Source of the DNA: Gammaproteobacteria bacterium
GTDB taxonomy: Bacteria; Pseudomonadota; Gammaproteobacteria; UBA6429; Thiohalophilaceae
DNA length: 8,722 bases
NCBI GenBank assembly: GCA_011052165.1
Contig: DRJN01000322.1
Span: 1-8,722 of the forward strand
Direction of reading: 5' to 3'
Below are positions 1 through 6,667 of this stretch, piece after piece (position 1 is the first letter of the stretch; each line of letters opens with the position of its first letter). The position numbers and the translations under genes were made by a program. The notes under the pieces are model-generated. The model had not been told where the DNA came from. It ran no database searches and saw only the letters and a program-made list of their open reading frames with translations.

Positions 1-89
1 GCATAAGTATTTGCATCATAGCCCCCTCTCCCTCTGGGAGAGGGTTGGGGTGAGGGGATAAAATACATGCGAATACTTATGCAACGATT
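1..89. mobile_element. MITE-like element, copy 1 (left end cut by window edge)
   Basis: A short non-coding element with terminal inverted repeats. The left arm starts inside the window edge (GCATAAGTATT, 1-11) and pairs with the right arm at 72-89 (AATACTTATGCAACGATT). The centre holds a 9-bp perfect hairpin, CCCTCTCCC (24-32) and GGGAGAGGG (36-44), followed by a G-rich asymmetric arm. It matches the complete copy at 3781-3876 almost base for base when that copy is reverse-complemented, with only about seven scattered differences. About 7 bases of its left end lie outside the window. It encodes no protein, so it would need a transposase supplied in trans. The family name is unknown to me; calling it a MITE rests on the inverted ends, small size and repetition. 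Confidence 0.8.
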
Positions 90-186
90 GATAGTTCCAG
101 GCTTGCTTATGCGGGTTACGGGGCATTGGACGGCAGGTTTCATGCCAATTTTCTTGTAGGCGAGAGAGAACAGTATGATACTTTTC

Positions 187-214
187 TTGTACCCGTTTTG
201 AGACAGGCTATAAT
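187..214 (+). promoter_or_regulatory. Putative sigma-70 promoter of the DUF302 gene
   Basis: A perfect -10 hexamer TATAAT lies at 209-214, with TTGTAC at 187-192 as a partial -35 match and a 16-base spacer. It sits about 40 bases before the DUF302 start codon, which has its own AGGAG at 241-245. The -10 is convincing and the -35 is weak, so the start site near 221 is an inference. Confidence 0.5.
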
Positions 215-252
215 GCGTAGTCCAGAATTGAATCATTATCAGGAGAAAATTT

Positions 253-642
253 ATGTACGGATTTACTACACAGGTGGACGGTAGTTTTGACGATGCGGTT
301 AGCCGGGTCGTCGAGGAATTGCAGAAAGAAGGCTTTGGCGTGTTGACCGAAATCGACGTGAAGGCGGTGCTGAAAAAAAAGCTGGATCTGGATAAGCGAC
401 CCTACAAAATTTTGGGCGCCTGTAACCCGGTGCTGGCCAACCAGGCACTGACGGCTGAACCGGATATCGGCTTGCTGCTGCCCTGTAATGTGGTGGTGCG
501 GGAAGAAGAAGATGCTTCAATTACCGTGGCTTTCATGGATCCTGCCGCTGTGTTGACGCTGGTGCACAAAGAGGGGATCGCCGAACTGGCCGGTGAAGTA
601 AAGACCAAACTGGAGCGTGTGCGGGACGCCTTGAGTTCCTGA
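253..642 (+). CDS. DUF302 domain protein
   Basis: A 129-residue soluble protein that is a complete DUF302 domain. The N-terminal part resembles the usual opening of the family: an amphipathic helix followed by GFGVLTEIDV (residues 27-36), then a lysine-rich helix and YKILGACNP (51-59). The second half has GLLLPCNVVV (73-82) and a final helix pair. Two cysteines, Cys57 and Cys78, sit at the conserved GACNP and LPCNV positions. The start is well supported by AGGAG at 241-245 with 7-base spacing and a good -10 element upstream. DUF302 proteins are widespread in bacteria and often linked to redox or sulfur metabolism genes, but no biochemical role is established and none can be read here. The gene appears monocistronic: 233 bases separate it from the next gene. 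It has no signal peptide or membrane segment. Confidence 0.9.
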   Translation: MYGFTTQVDGSFDDAVSRVVEELQKEGFGVLTEIDVKAVLKKKLDLDKRPYKILGACNPVLANQALTAEPDIGLLLPCNVVVREEEDASITVAFMDPAAVLTLVHKEGIAELAGEVKTKLERVRDALSS

Positions 643-875
643 GCCTGTTTGGCGTCGAAAACCAGAGGTGATTCCGGTAGGTCGAATCTCGTCCTGGATT
701 CCGTAGTTGACCGCATGGATCTGAGCCTAACATGATGAAATTAATCGGCTTTATAACTTCACTGCCATTCCGCTTCGGTTTCCAGGGTTATCTATACTAT
801 AATTAAAGATAATACTGATTCAGTTGTCATTCATTCTTTTATCCTGGATCAGGGGGAAAGTAAGGGGGGAACACC

Positions 876-1190
876 ATGTCTGAACGTCGCCTCCATGTGC
901 GTAAGCTCATTGATGCCAGGGTCAGAATCTATCACTCGCGATTCGGAGCGCTTGACGGGCGTATCCGGGATATATCCGAGGGTGGATGCTGCGTGACGCT
1001 GGATAATCTGCCTGATACAGAGGATGATCTGTTCATGCAAGGACAGCGTGATGAAGAAGAATTCGTAACCCTGAAGCCTGTCAACATGGATGTGGTTTTC
1101 AAGATGAACTGTATACGCAAACTGGACGATACCGTAGTCCTGCAATTTGAGGACTGTCAGGATGGGATTATTAACGCGGATGCGCTTTAG
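876..1190 (+). CDS. PilZ domain protein (first of a tandem pair)
   Basis: A 104-residue stand-alone PilZ domain, the class of small beta-barrel proteins that bind cyclic di-GMP. The two binding motifs are visible: RxxxR at Arg5-Arg9 (RLHVR) and D/NxSxxG at 32-37 (DISEGG). The rest is predicted beta-strand ending in a short acidic tail. No output domain is fused, so it would act by contacting a partner. The start codon follows a G-rich ribosome site (AGGGGGG around 863-869). AT-rich sequence with TATAAT at 798-803 upstream could carry its promoter, but no good -35 is visible. It is followed after 129 bases by a second PilZ gene with the same motif spacing, so the two look like diverged duplicates. 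The acidic stretch at 48-64 is specific to this copy. Binding of c-di-GMP is inferred from motifs only. Confidence 0.88.
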   Translation: MSERRLHVRKLIDARVRIYHSRFGALDGRIRDISEGGCCVTLDNLPDTEDDLFMQGQRDEEEFVTLKPVNMDVVFKMNCIRKLDDTVVLQFEDCQDGIINADAL

Positions 1191-1319
1191 CCATGATCCT
1201 GGTCGTTGGGGTATGCACTACCTATTAAATCGGGGTTACAAAAATACTGATTAATGTTATGGGCTGAAATTCCGATATGTAGGAAGATCGGGCTAGTTAA
1301 TCAGAATAAGGAGAAGGGT

Positions 1320-1649
1320 ATGGACGAAAAACGCTCACAAAGCAGGGTGACTACGGTTTCGAGGGTAAAAATCAGTCACAGTACCTTTGGCAGCAGGCGA
1401 GCGTTGACACGTAATATTTCGACAAGTGGTGTTTATCTGGAATTACAGGACCAGCCGCAACTCCCGGTCGGCGCCCATATCCGCATGCAAATGCTGGATT
1501 CTGCCCGTCCCGATGTTTCATTTAACATGAAAGTGCTGCGCACTGATCGCCAGGGGCTAGCGCTTAAATTCGTGGATTATGAACTTGAAGGCGAACGTTT
1601 TAATATCAATGAACTCAAGCAACATTGGCAAAACAATGTTGCGCGCTGA
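1320..1649 (+). CDS. PilZ domain protein (second of a tandem pair)
   Basis: A 109-residue single PilZ domain. I chose the ATG at 1320 over an in-frame upstream start at 1254 because AAGGAG at 1308-1313 lies six bases before it and the PilZ motif then begins at the same residue as in the neighbouring PilZ protein. Motifs: RxxxR at Arg5-Arg9 (RSQSR) and NxSxxG at 32-37 (NISTSG). The segment RVKISHSTFG (15-24) matches RVRIYHSRFG at the same position in the upstream protein, which supports duplication. The C-terminus is a basic and polar helix. The stop codon is immediately followed by the ATG of the YcgN-like gene, so these two are very probably co-transcribed and translationally coupled. As a stand-alone c-di-GMP receptor its target is unknown; the coupled gene is a candidate partner by position only. 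Confidence 0.88.
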   Translation: MDEKRSQSRVTTVSRVKISHSTFGSRRALTRNISTSGVYLELQDQPQLPVGAHIRMQMLDSARPDVSFNMKVLRTDRQGLALKFVDYELEGERFNINELKQHWQNNVAR

Positions 1650-2099
1650 ATGCTGAAGAACAGATTCTGGGAATATAAGTCACTTGAGGAAATGACGGTC
1701 ACAGAGTGGGAAAGACTGTGTGATGGTTGTGGTCGTTGTTGCCTGAATAAACTGGAAGATGAAGACAGCGGCGAAATTTATTATACCAACGTAGCGTGCC
1801 ATTTGCTGGATTTGCAAACCTGTTCCTGCAAGGATTATCCTAAACGTCTGAAGCGGGTGCCTGCCTGCATCAAGGTCGCGGTTCAGACAGCGGCAAAAAT
1901 TAGAGAATTGCCCCATAGCTGTGCTTATCGGCGCCTTGCCGATGGTAGACCATTGGCTGGTTGGCATCCCCTGGTGACAGGAACCCCGGCTTCGGTGCAT
2001 GAGGCGGGTATCTCAGTGCATGGCCGGGCTGTTTGTGAAGAATACATTCACCCGGATCAGTTACCCGAGCACATTATCCTCTGGGAGCCGGCAAGGTGA
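1650..2099 (+). CDS. ycgN: YcgN/UPF0260 family cysteine-cluster protein
   Basis: A 149-residue protein of the UPF0260 (YcgN) family, part of the wider YkgJ-type cysteine-cluster group thought to bind zinc or an iron-sulfur centre. The hallmark CDGCGRCC lies at residues 24-31 (Cys24, Cys27, Cys30, Cys31). Further cysteines at 50, 58, 60, 73 and 91 sit in family-typical contexts: TNVAC, TCSC, PACI and SCAYRRLA. Also typical are the opening FWEYKSLEEM and GWHPLVTG (104-111). Length is that of the family. There is no signal peptide, so it should be cytosolic. The start codon directly follows the TGA of the second PilZ gene with no clear ribosome site of its own, indicating translational coupling. 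The molecular function of YcgN is not established. The coupling to a PilZ gene is the only functional hint here. Confidence 0.92.
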   Translation: MLKNRFWEYKSLEEMTVTEWERLCDGCGRCCLNKLEDEDSGEIYYTNVACHLLDLQTCSCKDYPKRLKRVPACIKVAVQTAAKIRELPHSCAYRRLADGRPLAGWHPLVTGTPASVHEAGISVHGRAVCEEYIHPDQLPEHIILWEPAR

Positions 2100-2224
2100 A
2101 TAGTGGCAGGCCGAATCAATGAAGGCCCGATTATAAAGTTTAGGAAACAAGATTACGAGAAGATTCAAGCGCTACGTGATTAGGCCAAAAGCCGAACGGT
2201 CAGTGCAAACTGAACTGTTTATTT

Positions 2225-3637
2225 ATGAGCACACATTTTTGCAAGCACCATTCAAATACAAAAGCAAACTGGCATTGTGTGGGCTGCCATATGGACTTTT
2301 GCCATCAATGTCTTAATTCTTCTACAGACGAAGATGCGGCCTGCCCGGTTTGTGGCGAGATGATGCCCGCACAGGGCATCCGTTCTATCGCCCCGTTATG
2401 GAGCCGGATATCCCGCTTCTTTCTATATCCTCTTCATTTACCCCCCCTGCTGCTGATGTTGGCGTTGCTAACCGTCAACTTCATCGTCTCCGCCAATATC
2501 CTGGGTTTTCTGGTACAGATGCTGATATTTGTTGTCTTTACAAAATATGCCCATGTTGTGATGAGTTCAATCGCCGTGGGCCGGATGAAGCCGGAGAGAC
2601 TGCAGTGGTCTATGTTTAGTGAAAATCTTGAAATTCCATTCAAGCTGTTATTTGTTACTTTCTGTTATGGACTGTTCAATACACTGGTACGGAACAATGC
2701 CAATGACACCGCGCTTAGTCTTAGTCTGCTGCTGTCAAGCTTCCTTTTTCCCGCCAGTATCATGTTGGTGGCAAGCAGCAAGCATTTTCTTCGGGCCATT
2801 AATCCACTGGCCATTGCCGGACTGATAAAGACGGTTGGCCTTTCCTATATTATTTTATTTGCCTTCCTGGGTCTTTTGGTAACAGGTTTATTGGCAGCCT
2901 GGAAGCTGCTGCTTCTTAGTATCCCTGTGCATCTGTTTTTTTCGGTGATAGTGCTTGTGATTATGTATTTTGTGCTGGTAATGTTCAGCATGATGGGCTA
3001 TGTCCTGTATCAGTTCCATCGGCGGCTGGGTTATGCCGATGATGTTATTCAGGATCCAGAAGAGGCGATGGATGAAAAGGAAGATGAACGTAACCTCGAT
3101 ATTCTATTGCAGGAAGGCAAGTACACAGAAGCCGTGAGTTGGCTGGCTGGGGCGATTAAGCTGACCCCGAATGACTTCGCCCTGCGCGAGCGCTTGCACC
3201 GAATTTTGTGTTCGATAGAAGACAAAAATGGTCTGAAGACGTATAGCGCGGATTATATTGTCAGACTGCTATTGCTTGGGAAGCCCAGTGAGGCTATTCG
3301 TATTTATGTGGAATGCCATAAACTGATTTCCGGTTTTAAACTCAAAGGAGCAAAGCATCGGCATGAGATGGCGCGTCTTCTGGTCGGCAGTGGCCAGTCA
3401 CGGGCGGCACTTTCCCTGTTGAATGATCTGCATCGTGATTATCCCAGTTATGACGGCATCCCCAGCGCTTATCTGCTAGTGGCAAGAATTATGTTTGAAT
3501 ACTTCAGTCATGAAGACAAGGCTCGAAAGATACTGGAATATCTGATGCATAAATATCCCAACCACCCCTCGCGGGTAAAAACCCAGTCTTATCTGGGTAT
3601 GTTAAACAATATTTCATCCCATCGGGCGCCGGGTTGA
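2225..3637 (+). CDS. Zinc-head membrane protein with C-terminal helical (TPR-like) repeats
   Basis: A 470-residue protein in three parts. Residues 6-43 carry four metal-ligand pairs, C6-x2-H9, C18-x2-C21, C26-x2-C29 and C40-x2-C43, a pattern like a B-box zinc finger that should bind one or two zinc ions. Residues about 68-262 hold five or six hydrophobic membrane segments. After an acidic linker (273-290) the tail (290-462) is made of TPR-like helix pairs, such as LLQEGKYTEAVSWL and the end piece ARKILEYLMHKYPNHPS. The head should be cytosolic, and the tail also if the number of segments is even. The ATG has no clear ribosome site, but the zinc motif begins at residue 6, so the start cannot be much later. 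The gene converges on a rhomboid gene whose tail looks related. I do not recognise a characterised homologue. A membrane scaffold is an inference. Confidence 0.8.
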   Translation: MSTHFCKHHSNTKANWHCVGCHMDFCHQCLNSSTDEDAACPVCGEMMPAQGIRSIAPLWSRISRFFLYPLHLPPLLLMLALLTVNFIVSANILGFLVQMLIFVVFTKYAHVVMSSIAVGRMKPERLQWSMFSENLEIPFKLLFVTFCYGLFNTLVRNNANDTALSLSLLLSSFLFPASIMLVASSKHFLRAINPLAIAGLIKTVGLSYIILFAFLGLLVTGLLAAWKLLLLSIPVHLFFSVIVLVIMYFVLVMFSMMGYVLYQFHRRLGYADDVIQDPEEAMDEKEDERNLDILLQEGKYTEAVSWLAGAIKLTPNDFALRERLHRILCSIEDKNGLKTYSADYIVRLLLLGKPSEAIRIYVECHKLISGFKLKGAKHRHEMARLLVGSGQSRAALSLLNDLHRDYPSYDGIPSAYLLVARIMFEYFSHEDKARKILEYLMHKYPNHPSRVKTQSYLGMLNNISSHRAPG

Positions 3638-3743
3638 ATCTCTTTGGGTGTCATTTCCCGCTGCTTGCCGCAAAAAACAGTAGGATGACGAGAGCGAAGC
3701 GCGAAGTCCAGTAGGGAACCCCATCAGCATGCTACCACTTAAT

Positions 3744-3770
3744 ACCCCGCCAGCTTGCTGCGGGGTTGTT
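3744..3770 (+). terminator. Terminator-like hairpin after the zinc-head membrane gene
   Basis: ACCCCG (3744-3749) pairs with CGGGGT (3761-3766), and CAGC pairs with GCTG inside, leaving one bulged C and a TT loop. The stem is followed by TGTTTAT on the + strand, a moderate T-rich tail. On the - strand the tail is not T-rich, so it should act mainly on rightward transcription. It lies about 105 bases after the stop codon, next to the MITE. Confidence 0.65.
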
Positions 3771-3776
3771 TATAGG

Positions 3777-3880
3777 TATTAATCGTTGCATAAGTATTCG
3801 CCTGTATTTTATCCCCTCACCCCCACCCTCTCCCATAGGGAGAGGGGGCTATGGTACAAATACTTATGCAACGATTAATA
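3777..3880. mobile_element. MITE-like element, copy 2 (complete)
   Basis: A complete non-coding element. Its ends form a perfect 22-bp inverted repeat (3777-3798 with 3859-3880), reading TATTAATCGTTGCATAAG from the left. The centre has the hairpin CCCTCTCCC (3826-3834) and GGGAGAGGG (3838-3846) with an ATA loop. The core shared with copy 1 is 3781-3876 (96 bp); the bases outside, TATT and AATA, may be target duplication or extended ends. The orientation is opposite to copy 1. It ends only 11 bases from the stop codon of the rhomboid gene, so its hairpin may serve as the 3' end structure of that leftward transcript. No ORF of its own is credible. Confidence 0.88.
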
Positions 3881-3891
3881 AACACGCTTTT

Positions 3892-5358
3892 TTAGAGTCC
3901 AGGGAGGGTTTGCTGGATCGTTTGAGCTTCAGGGCTGTTTGCGAAGTGCCGGATTAACAGTTGTTTATAGTGTCTGCTTTTCTCAGGCTTGCCGGATTTG
4001 TGGTAACGGGTGGCCAACAAAAACAGCAGAACGGGGATCTTTTCCTGTGCCGGATTCTGCTTGATTAGCAAGGCCAGTATTTTATCACTGGTTTCAACAA
4101 GGCCTGCGGCACAGAATCGAATGCCGGTTTCAGCGAGCAGCCCGGCGGGCAGGTTTGGCTGTTCCTGCGTCAGTTCCAGGTATTCCAGAAAACTACGCTG
4201 CTGGTCATGAAGGAGTTGGGGATCCTTTCCCGGCTGCGTCAGCAATAGTCGGATGTAATGCCGGGCCAGGTCATGATCTGTGCGCGCCCTGGCGATATGA
4301 AATAATTTTAAGACCATGCGCATATCTGTCGGCTGTACTTCCAGCAAACGCTTTAATATATCGCGGGCTTTATCCAGCTCGGCATTGGTCAATGCTCTCA
4401 TGGCTGTTTTAAAGTCGCTTTCAAAATTTATGCGCGCATTTTTTTTCTTTTCTTCGGTATGAATTTGTAATGGGCTGTAGCGGATGATGATCCCCATAAA
4501 GATACCGCCCAGTAGACCGCCAATGTGGGTTACTGTGCTGACACTCGCGGGAGAAATGAGGCTATAGGCCAACTCATAAAGCAGCCAGGCAGGCAGCATG
4601 ATAATCGCCGGTGCGCGGATATAGTCAAAGTAAAATATCAGGGAATAAAAAAAACGAATTTTCCGCATCCCGTAAAGGATGGCATAGAGACCGGCAAGGC
4701 CGGTAATAGCACCGGATGCGCCGATTATCCATTGTGCGCTGTTAGGGATGATGGCAAGGGTAACAAGATTAGCGATGATCCCGCAGGCAATATATACCAG
4801 TAACAGCATGATGCTGCCCAGTGACAGCTCCAGGATAAAGCCGAATAGAAACAGAAAAACCATGTTTCCCAACAGATGCCAGAGATCGGCGTGTAAAAAT
4901 ATTGAGCTAAAGACCGTCAGTGGATCGGGTGAATAGGGCTTTAAGGCATAGCGATAGCTAACGATGCTTTGCAGACGGTTGTCGAAGTCCCGGTGCAGGT
5001 CCTGCCAGACAACATAGTCAGGATCATCGGGAGAAATAATATGTGATTTGTTGAGCGCCCGCAAAAAGCCGCCATTGATCATCAGGTGCCGATAGATGAT
5101 TTTCTGCTCACTGCCGACCAGTTTGGGCACGGGGTTAATACTGATTCGGCTGTTGCTGTGTTTGTTCAGATATTGAATATAACGGGGTATTTCCAGCTCG
5201 GCGAGACCGGATGAAAAATAGTAGCGAAAGGCCTCTTTTTCTCGTAGCGGGTCTTGCTCCTGCAGGAAATTGAAGACCAGGATATTGATGCATATCAATA
5301 ACAGGGTAATAACAGGGGGATGGCGCCAGTCTGGCTTCCGATCCAGGGGGATAAACAT
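3892..5358 (-). CDS. Rhomboid family intramembrane serine protease with C-terminal helical repeats
   Basis: A 488-residue rhomboid protease that would cut substrates within the inner membrane. The catalytic set is intact: H156 and H161 with N165 in the HADLWHLLGN segment, GASG with the nucleophile Ser215, and His278 in THIGGLLGG. These correspond to GlpG His145, His150, Asn154, Ser201 and His254. The first membrane helix is about 14-32 and the other five lie at about 146-293. Two things are unusual. The loop between helices 1 and 2 is about 115 residues, far longer than in GlpG. A tail of about 180 residues (307-488) is built of helix pairs of TPR type, ending YKQLLIRHFANSPEAQ. The tail resembles that of the convergent zinc-head membrane protein. 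The start lacks a strong ribosome site. The substrate is unknown. Confidence 0.9.
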   Translation of the reverse strand: MFIPLDRKPDWRHPPVITLLLICINILVFNFLQEQDPLREKEAFRYYFSSGLAELEIPRYIQYLNKHSNSRISINPVPKLVGSEQKIIYRHLMINGGFLRALNKSHIISPDDPDYVVWQDLHRDFDNRLQSIVSYRYALKPYSPDPLTVFSSIFLHADLWHLLGNMVFLFLFGFILELSLGSIMLLLVYIACGIIANLVTLAIIPNSAQWIIGASGAITGLAGLYAILYGMRKIRFFYSLIFYFDYIRAPAIIMLPAWLLYELAYSLISPASVSTVTHIGGLLGGIFMGIIIRYSPLQIHTEEKKKNARINFESDFKTAMRALTNAELDKARDILKRLLEVQPTDMRMVLKLFHIARARTDHDLARHYIRLLLTQPGKDPQLLHDQQRSFLEYLELTQEQPNLPAGLLAETGIRFCAAGLVETSDKILALLIKQNPAQEKIPVLLFLLATRYHKSGKPEKSRHYKQLLIRHFANSPEAQTIQQTLPGL

Positions 5359-5566
5359 CTTGGGCTTATTTATTGCAGTGACTTTAAGCTAGTTTAGCGG
5401 GAATTTTGAGCCTTATAAAGCGCTATTCCAGAAAACAGAACTGCGGGCAGATGATGAAACTGTGAATGGCTTCCTATCGTTCGGACATGAACGGGGCTAG
5501 ATTGCCTAAAAGCAGGCTATATTCGGCCTGTTTTTCCAGTCGCGCTATTCAGGTAAGAACGTTATT
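5359..5566. promoter_or_regulatory. Divergent regulatory region between rhomboid and CNB genes, with two hairpins
   Basis: This 208-base region must hold the start signals of both divergent genes. I found no convincing -35/-10 pair for either; the - strand TATAAG at 5412-5417 is a possible -10 for the rhomboid gene. Towards the CNB gene are two stem-loops: CGTTC (5478-5482) with GAACG (5489-5493), and a 10-bp stem AAAAGCAGGC (5508-5517) with GCCTGTTTTT (5526-5535) containing one G-T pair. The second has the shape of an intrinsic terminator and lies 31 bases before the GTG start, so it may act as a leader attenuator if transcription begins upstream of it. Confidence 0.4.
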
Positions 5567-6508
5567 GTGAAAACAGAACAGAAAATTGTTTCAGATCCGG
5601 AACAACCGCCGTTACGGGAAATTGCCGGGGAGGCCATTGCCTCACAGCTTGCCTTTGGTGAATTGCTGAGTGCGGATGAAAAACGCTATCTTCTGGATCA
5701 CGGTGTGGTGCGAAGCGCCAAAGCGGGAGACGTTATCTGTGAGCAAAATCAGCTTGATGCCCGTGTTTATATTCTTGTGATGGGTGGCGTTGAAGTGAGC
5801 GAAGGTGGGGGGCAGCAGAAGGTGGTGCTGGCAAACCTGCGGCGGGGAGAGATTTTTGGTGAAATTTCCGCGCTCTTCAAGTTACCCCGGATTTCAACTG
5901 TGACGGTGACGCGGCCCTCGGTGATGCTGGAGCTGTCAGGGGAGGTTCTGGAAACGCTGATCAATAATCGGCCGTTACTGCGGGATGCGGTGTTAGAACG
6001 TTATCGGCAACGCATCATCGAGACGGCGTTGCGTTGTGTTCCCCTGTTTCGGCATCTCCCTGTGAGTAATCTGAAGATTCTGGCGGATCATGCAGTATTG
6101 AGCAGTTTCCCCAGAAATACCGAGATTGTCAGAGAGCATGACAGCGGCGATTCCCTGTATTTCATTATTGTGGGTTCGGCCAGAGTGAGCCGGCGGATAA
6201 AGGGTGAAGTACTCAATATCGCTCTGCTGCGGCAAGCCGAGTACTTTGGCGAGTGGTCGGTGCTGACCGGTGCGCAGCGTGCAGCAACGGTAACGGCGTT
6301 GTCACAGGTTGTGGTCATGGAGGTGGACTGCCAGCCTTTCCTCCGTTTTATTCAGGATAACCCGCAGGTAAGGGATCGCCTTGACCTGGTGGCTTACAAT
6401 CGCCATACACAGGCGATGCTGTCAGAGGGACTTTCGGCCTCCCCGGATGCGCGGGATGAGATAGTCAAGGAAATCGAAAACATCATTGACAGGGAATCAC
6501 GTTTTTGA
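5567..6508 (+). CDS. Protein with two tandem cyclic-nucleotide-binding domains
   Basis: A 313-residue soluble protein with two CNB (CAP/PKA-type) beta-barrel domains and little else. Domain 1 spans about 30-145 and has the phosphate-binding cassette FGEIS...PRIS (97-110, Arg108). Domain 2 spans about 160-272 with FGEWSVLTGAQRAATV (227-242, Arg238). The second cassette is closer to the canonical form (R-A-A), so it is the better candidate for real cAMP or cGMP binding. In the first, the residue after Arg is Ile instead of Ala. No helix-turn-helix, kinase or cyclase domain follows, only an acidic helical tail (285-313). The start is GTG, with AGGTAAG around 5551-5557 as a weak ribosome site. 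The domain plan resembles a regulatory subunit, which suggests action through a partner protein, but no partner is visible in the window. Confidence 0.88.
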   Translation: MKTEQKIVSDPEQPPLREIAGEAIASQLAFGELLSADEKRYLLDHGVVRSAKAGDVICEQNQLDARVYILVMGGVEVSEGGGQQKVVLANLRRGEIFGEISALFKLPRISTVTVTRPSVMLELSGEVLETLINNRPLLRDAVLERYRQRIIETALRCVPLFRHLPVSNLKILADHAVLSSFPRNTEIVREHDSGDSLYFIIVGSARVSRRIKGEVLNIALLRQAEYFGEWSVLTGAQRAATVTALSQVVVMEVDCQPFLRFIQDNPQVRDRLDLVAYNRHTQAMLSEGLSASPDARDEIVKEIENIIDRESRF

Positions 6509-6588
6509 GCATATCCAGCGGCTTATCTGCGAAATCCGGGTTAAAGACTCCACTATGATTTTATCTGAATTAAAGCTAATATGAGGCT

Positions 6589-6618
6589 TTGCAACAAACT
6601 GGTTTCAACGATTAATAT
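6589..6618 (+). promoter_or_regulatory. Possible promoter of the YfaZ-like gene
   Basis: TTGCAA at 6589-6594 (4 of 6 matches to the -35 consensus) is followed after 18 bases by TAATAT at 6613-6618 in a very AT-rich stretch, about 50 bases before the chosen start. The -10 is poor and the call is tentative. Confidence 0.25.
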
Positions 6619-6667
6619 ATATGGTTGGCCTGCTTTCTCTAATCTTGTTTTGGGGGCACGGGAGAAT

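Noticed and set aside
98..252. Possible gene remnant or phase element left of the DUF302 gene
   Set aside because: No open frame or recognisable protein; apart from the promoter the stretch shows nothing.
402..716. Antisense 104-codon frame over the DUF302 gene
   Set aside because: Shadow of a well-supported gene with a family match; its own product has low-complexity Ser-rich sequence and no domain.
1254..1319. Upstream ORF extension of the second PilZ gene
   Set aside because: No ribosome site there, while ATG 1320 has AAGGAG and aligns the motifs with the first PilZ protein.
3650..3725. Possible REP-like repeat with GTAGGATGACGAGAGCGAAG
   Set aside because: It recalls genomic repeats containing GAGCGAAGCG, but no clear stem or second copy is present in the window, so it cannot be supported.
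3766..3957. A 63-codon + strand open frame across MITE copy 2
   Set aside because: Its sequence is the MITE plus the antisense end of the rhomboid gene; the Pro-rich stretch is just the translated hairpin.
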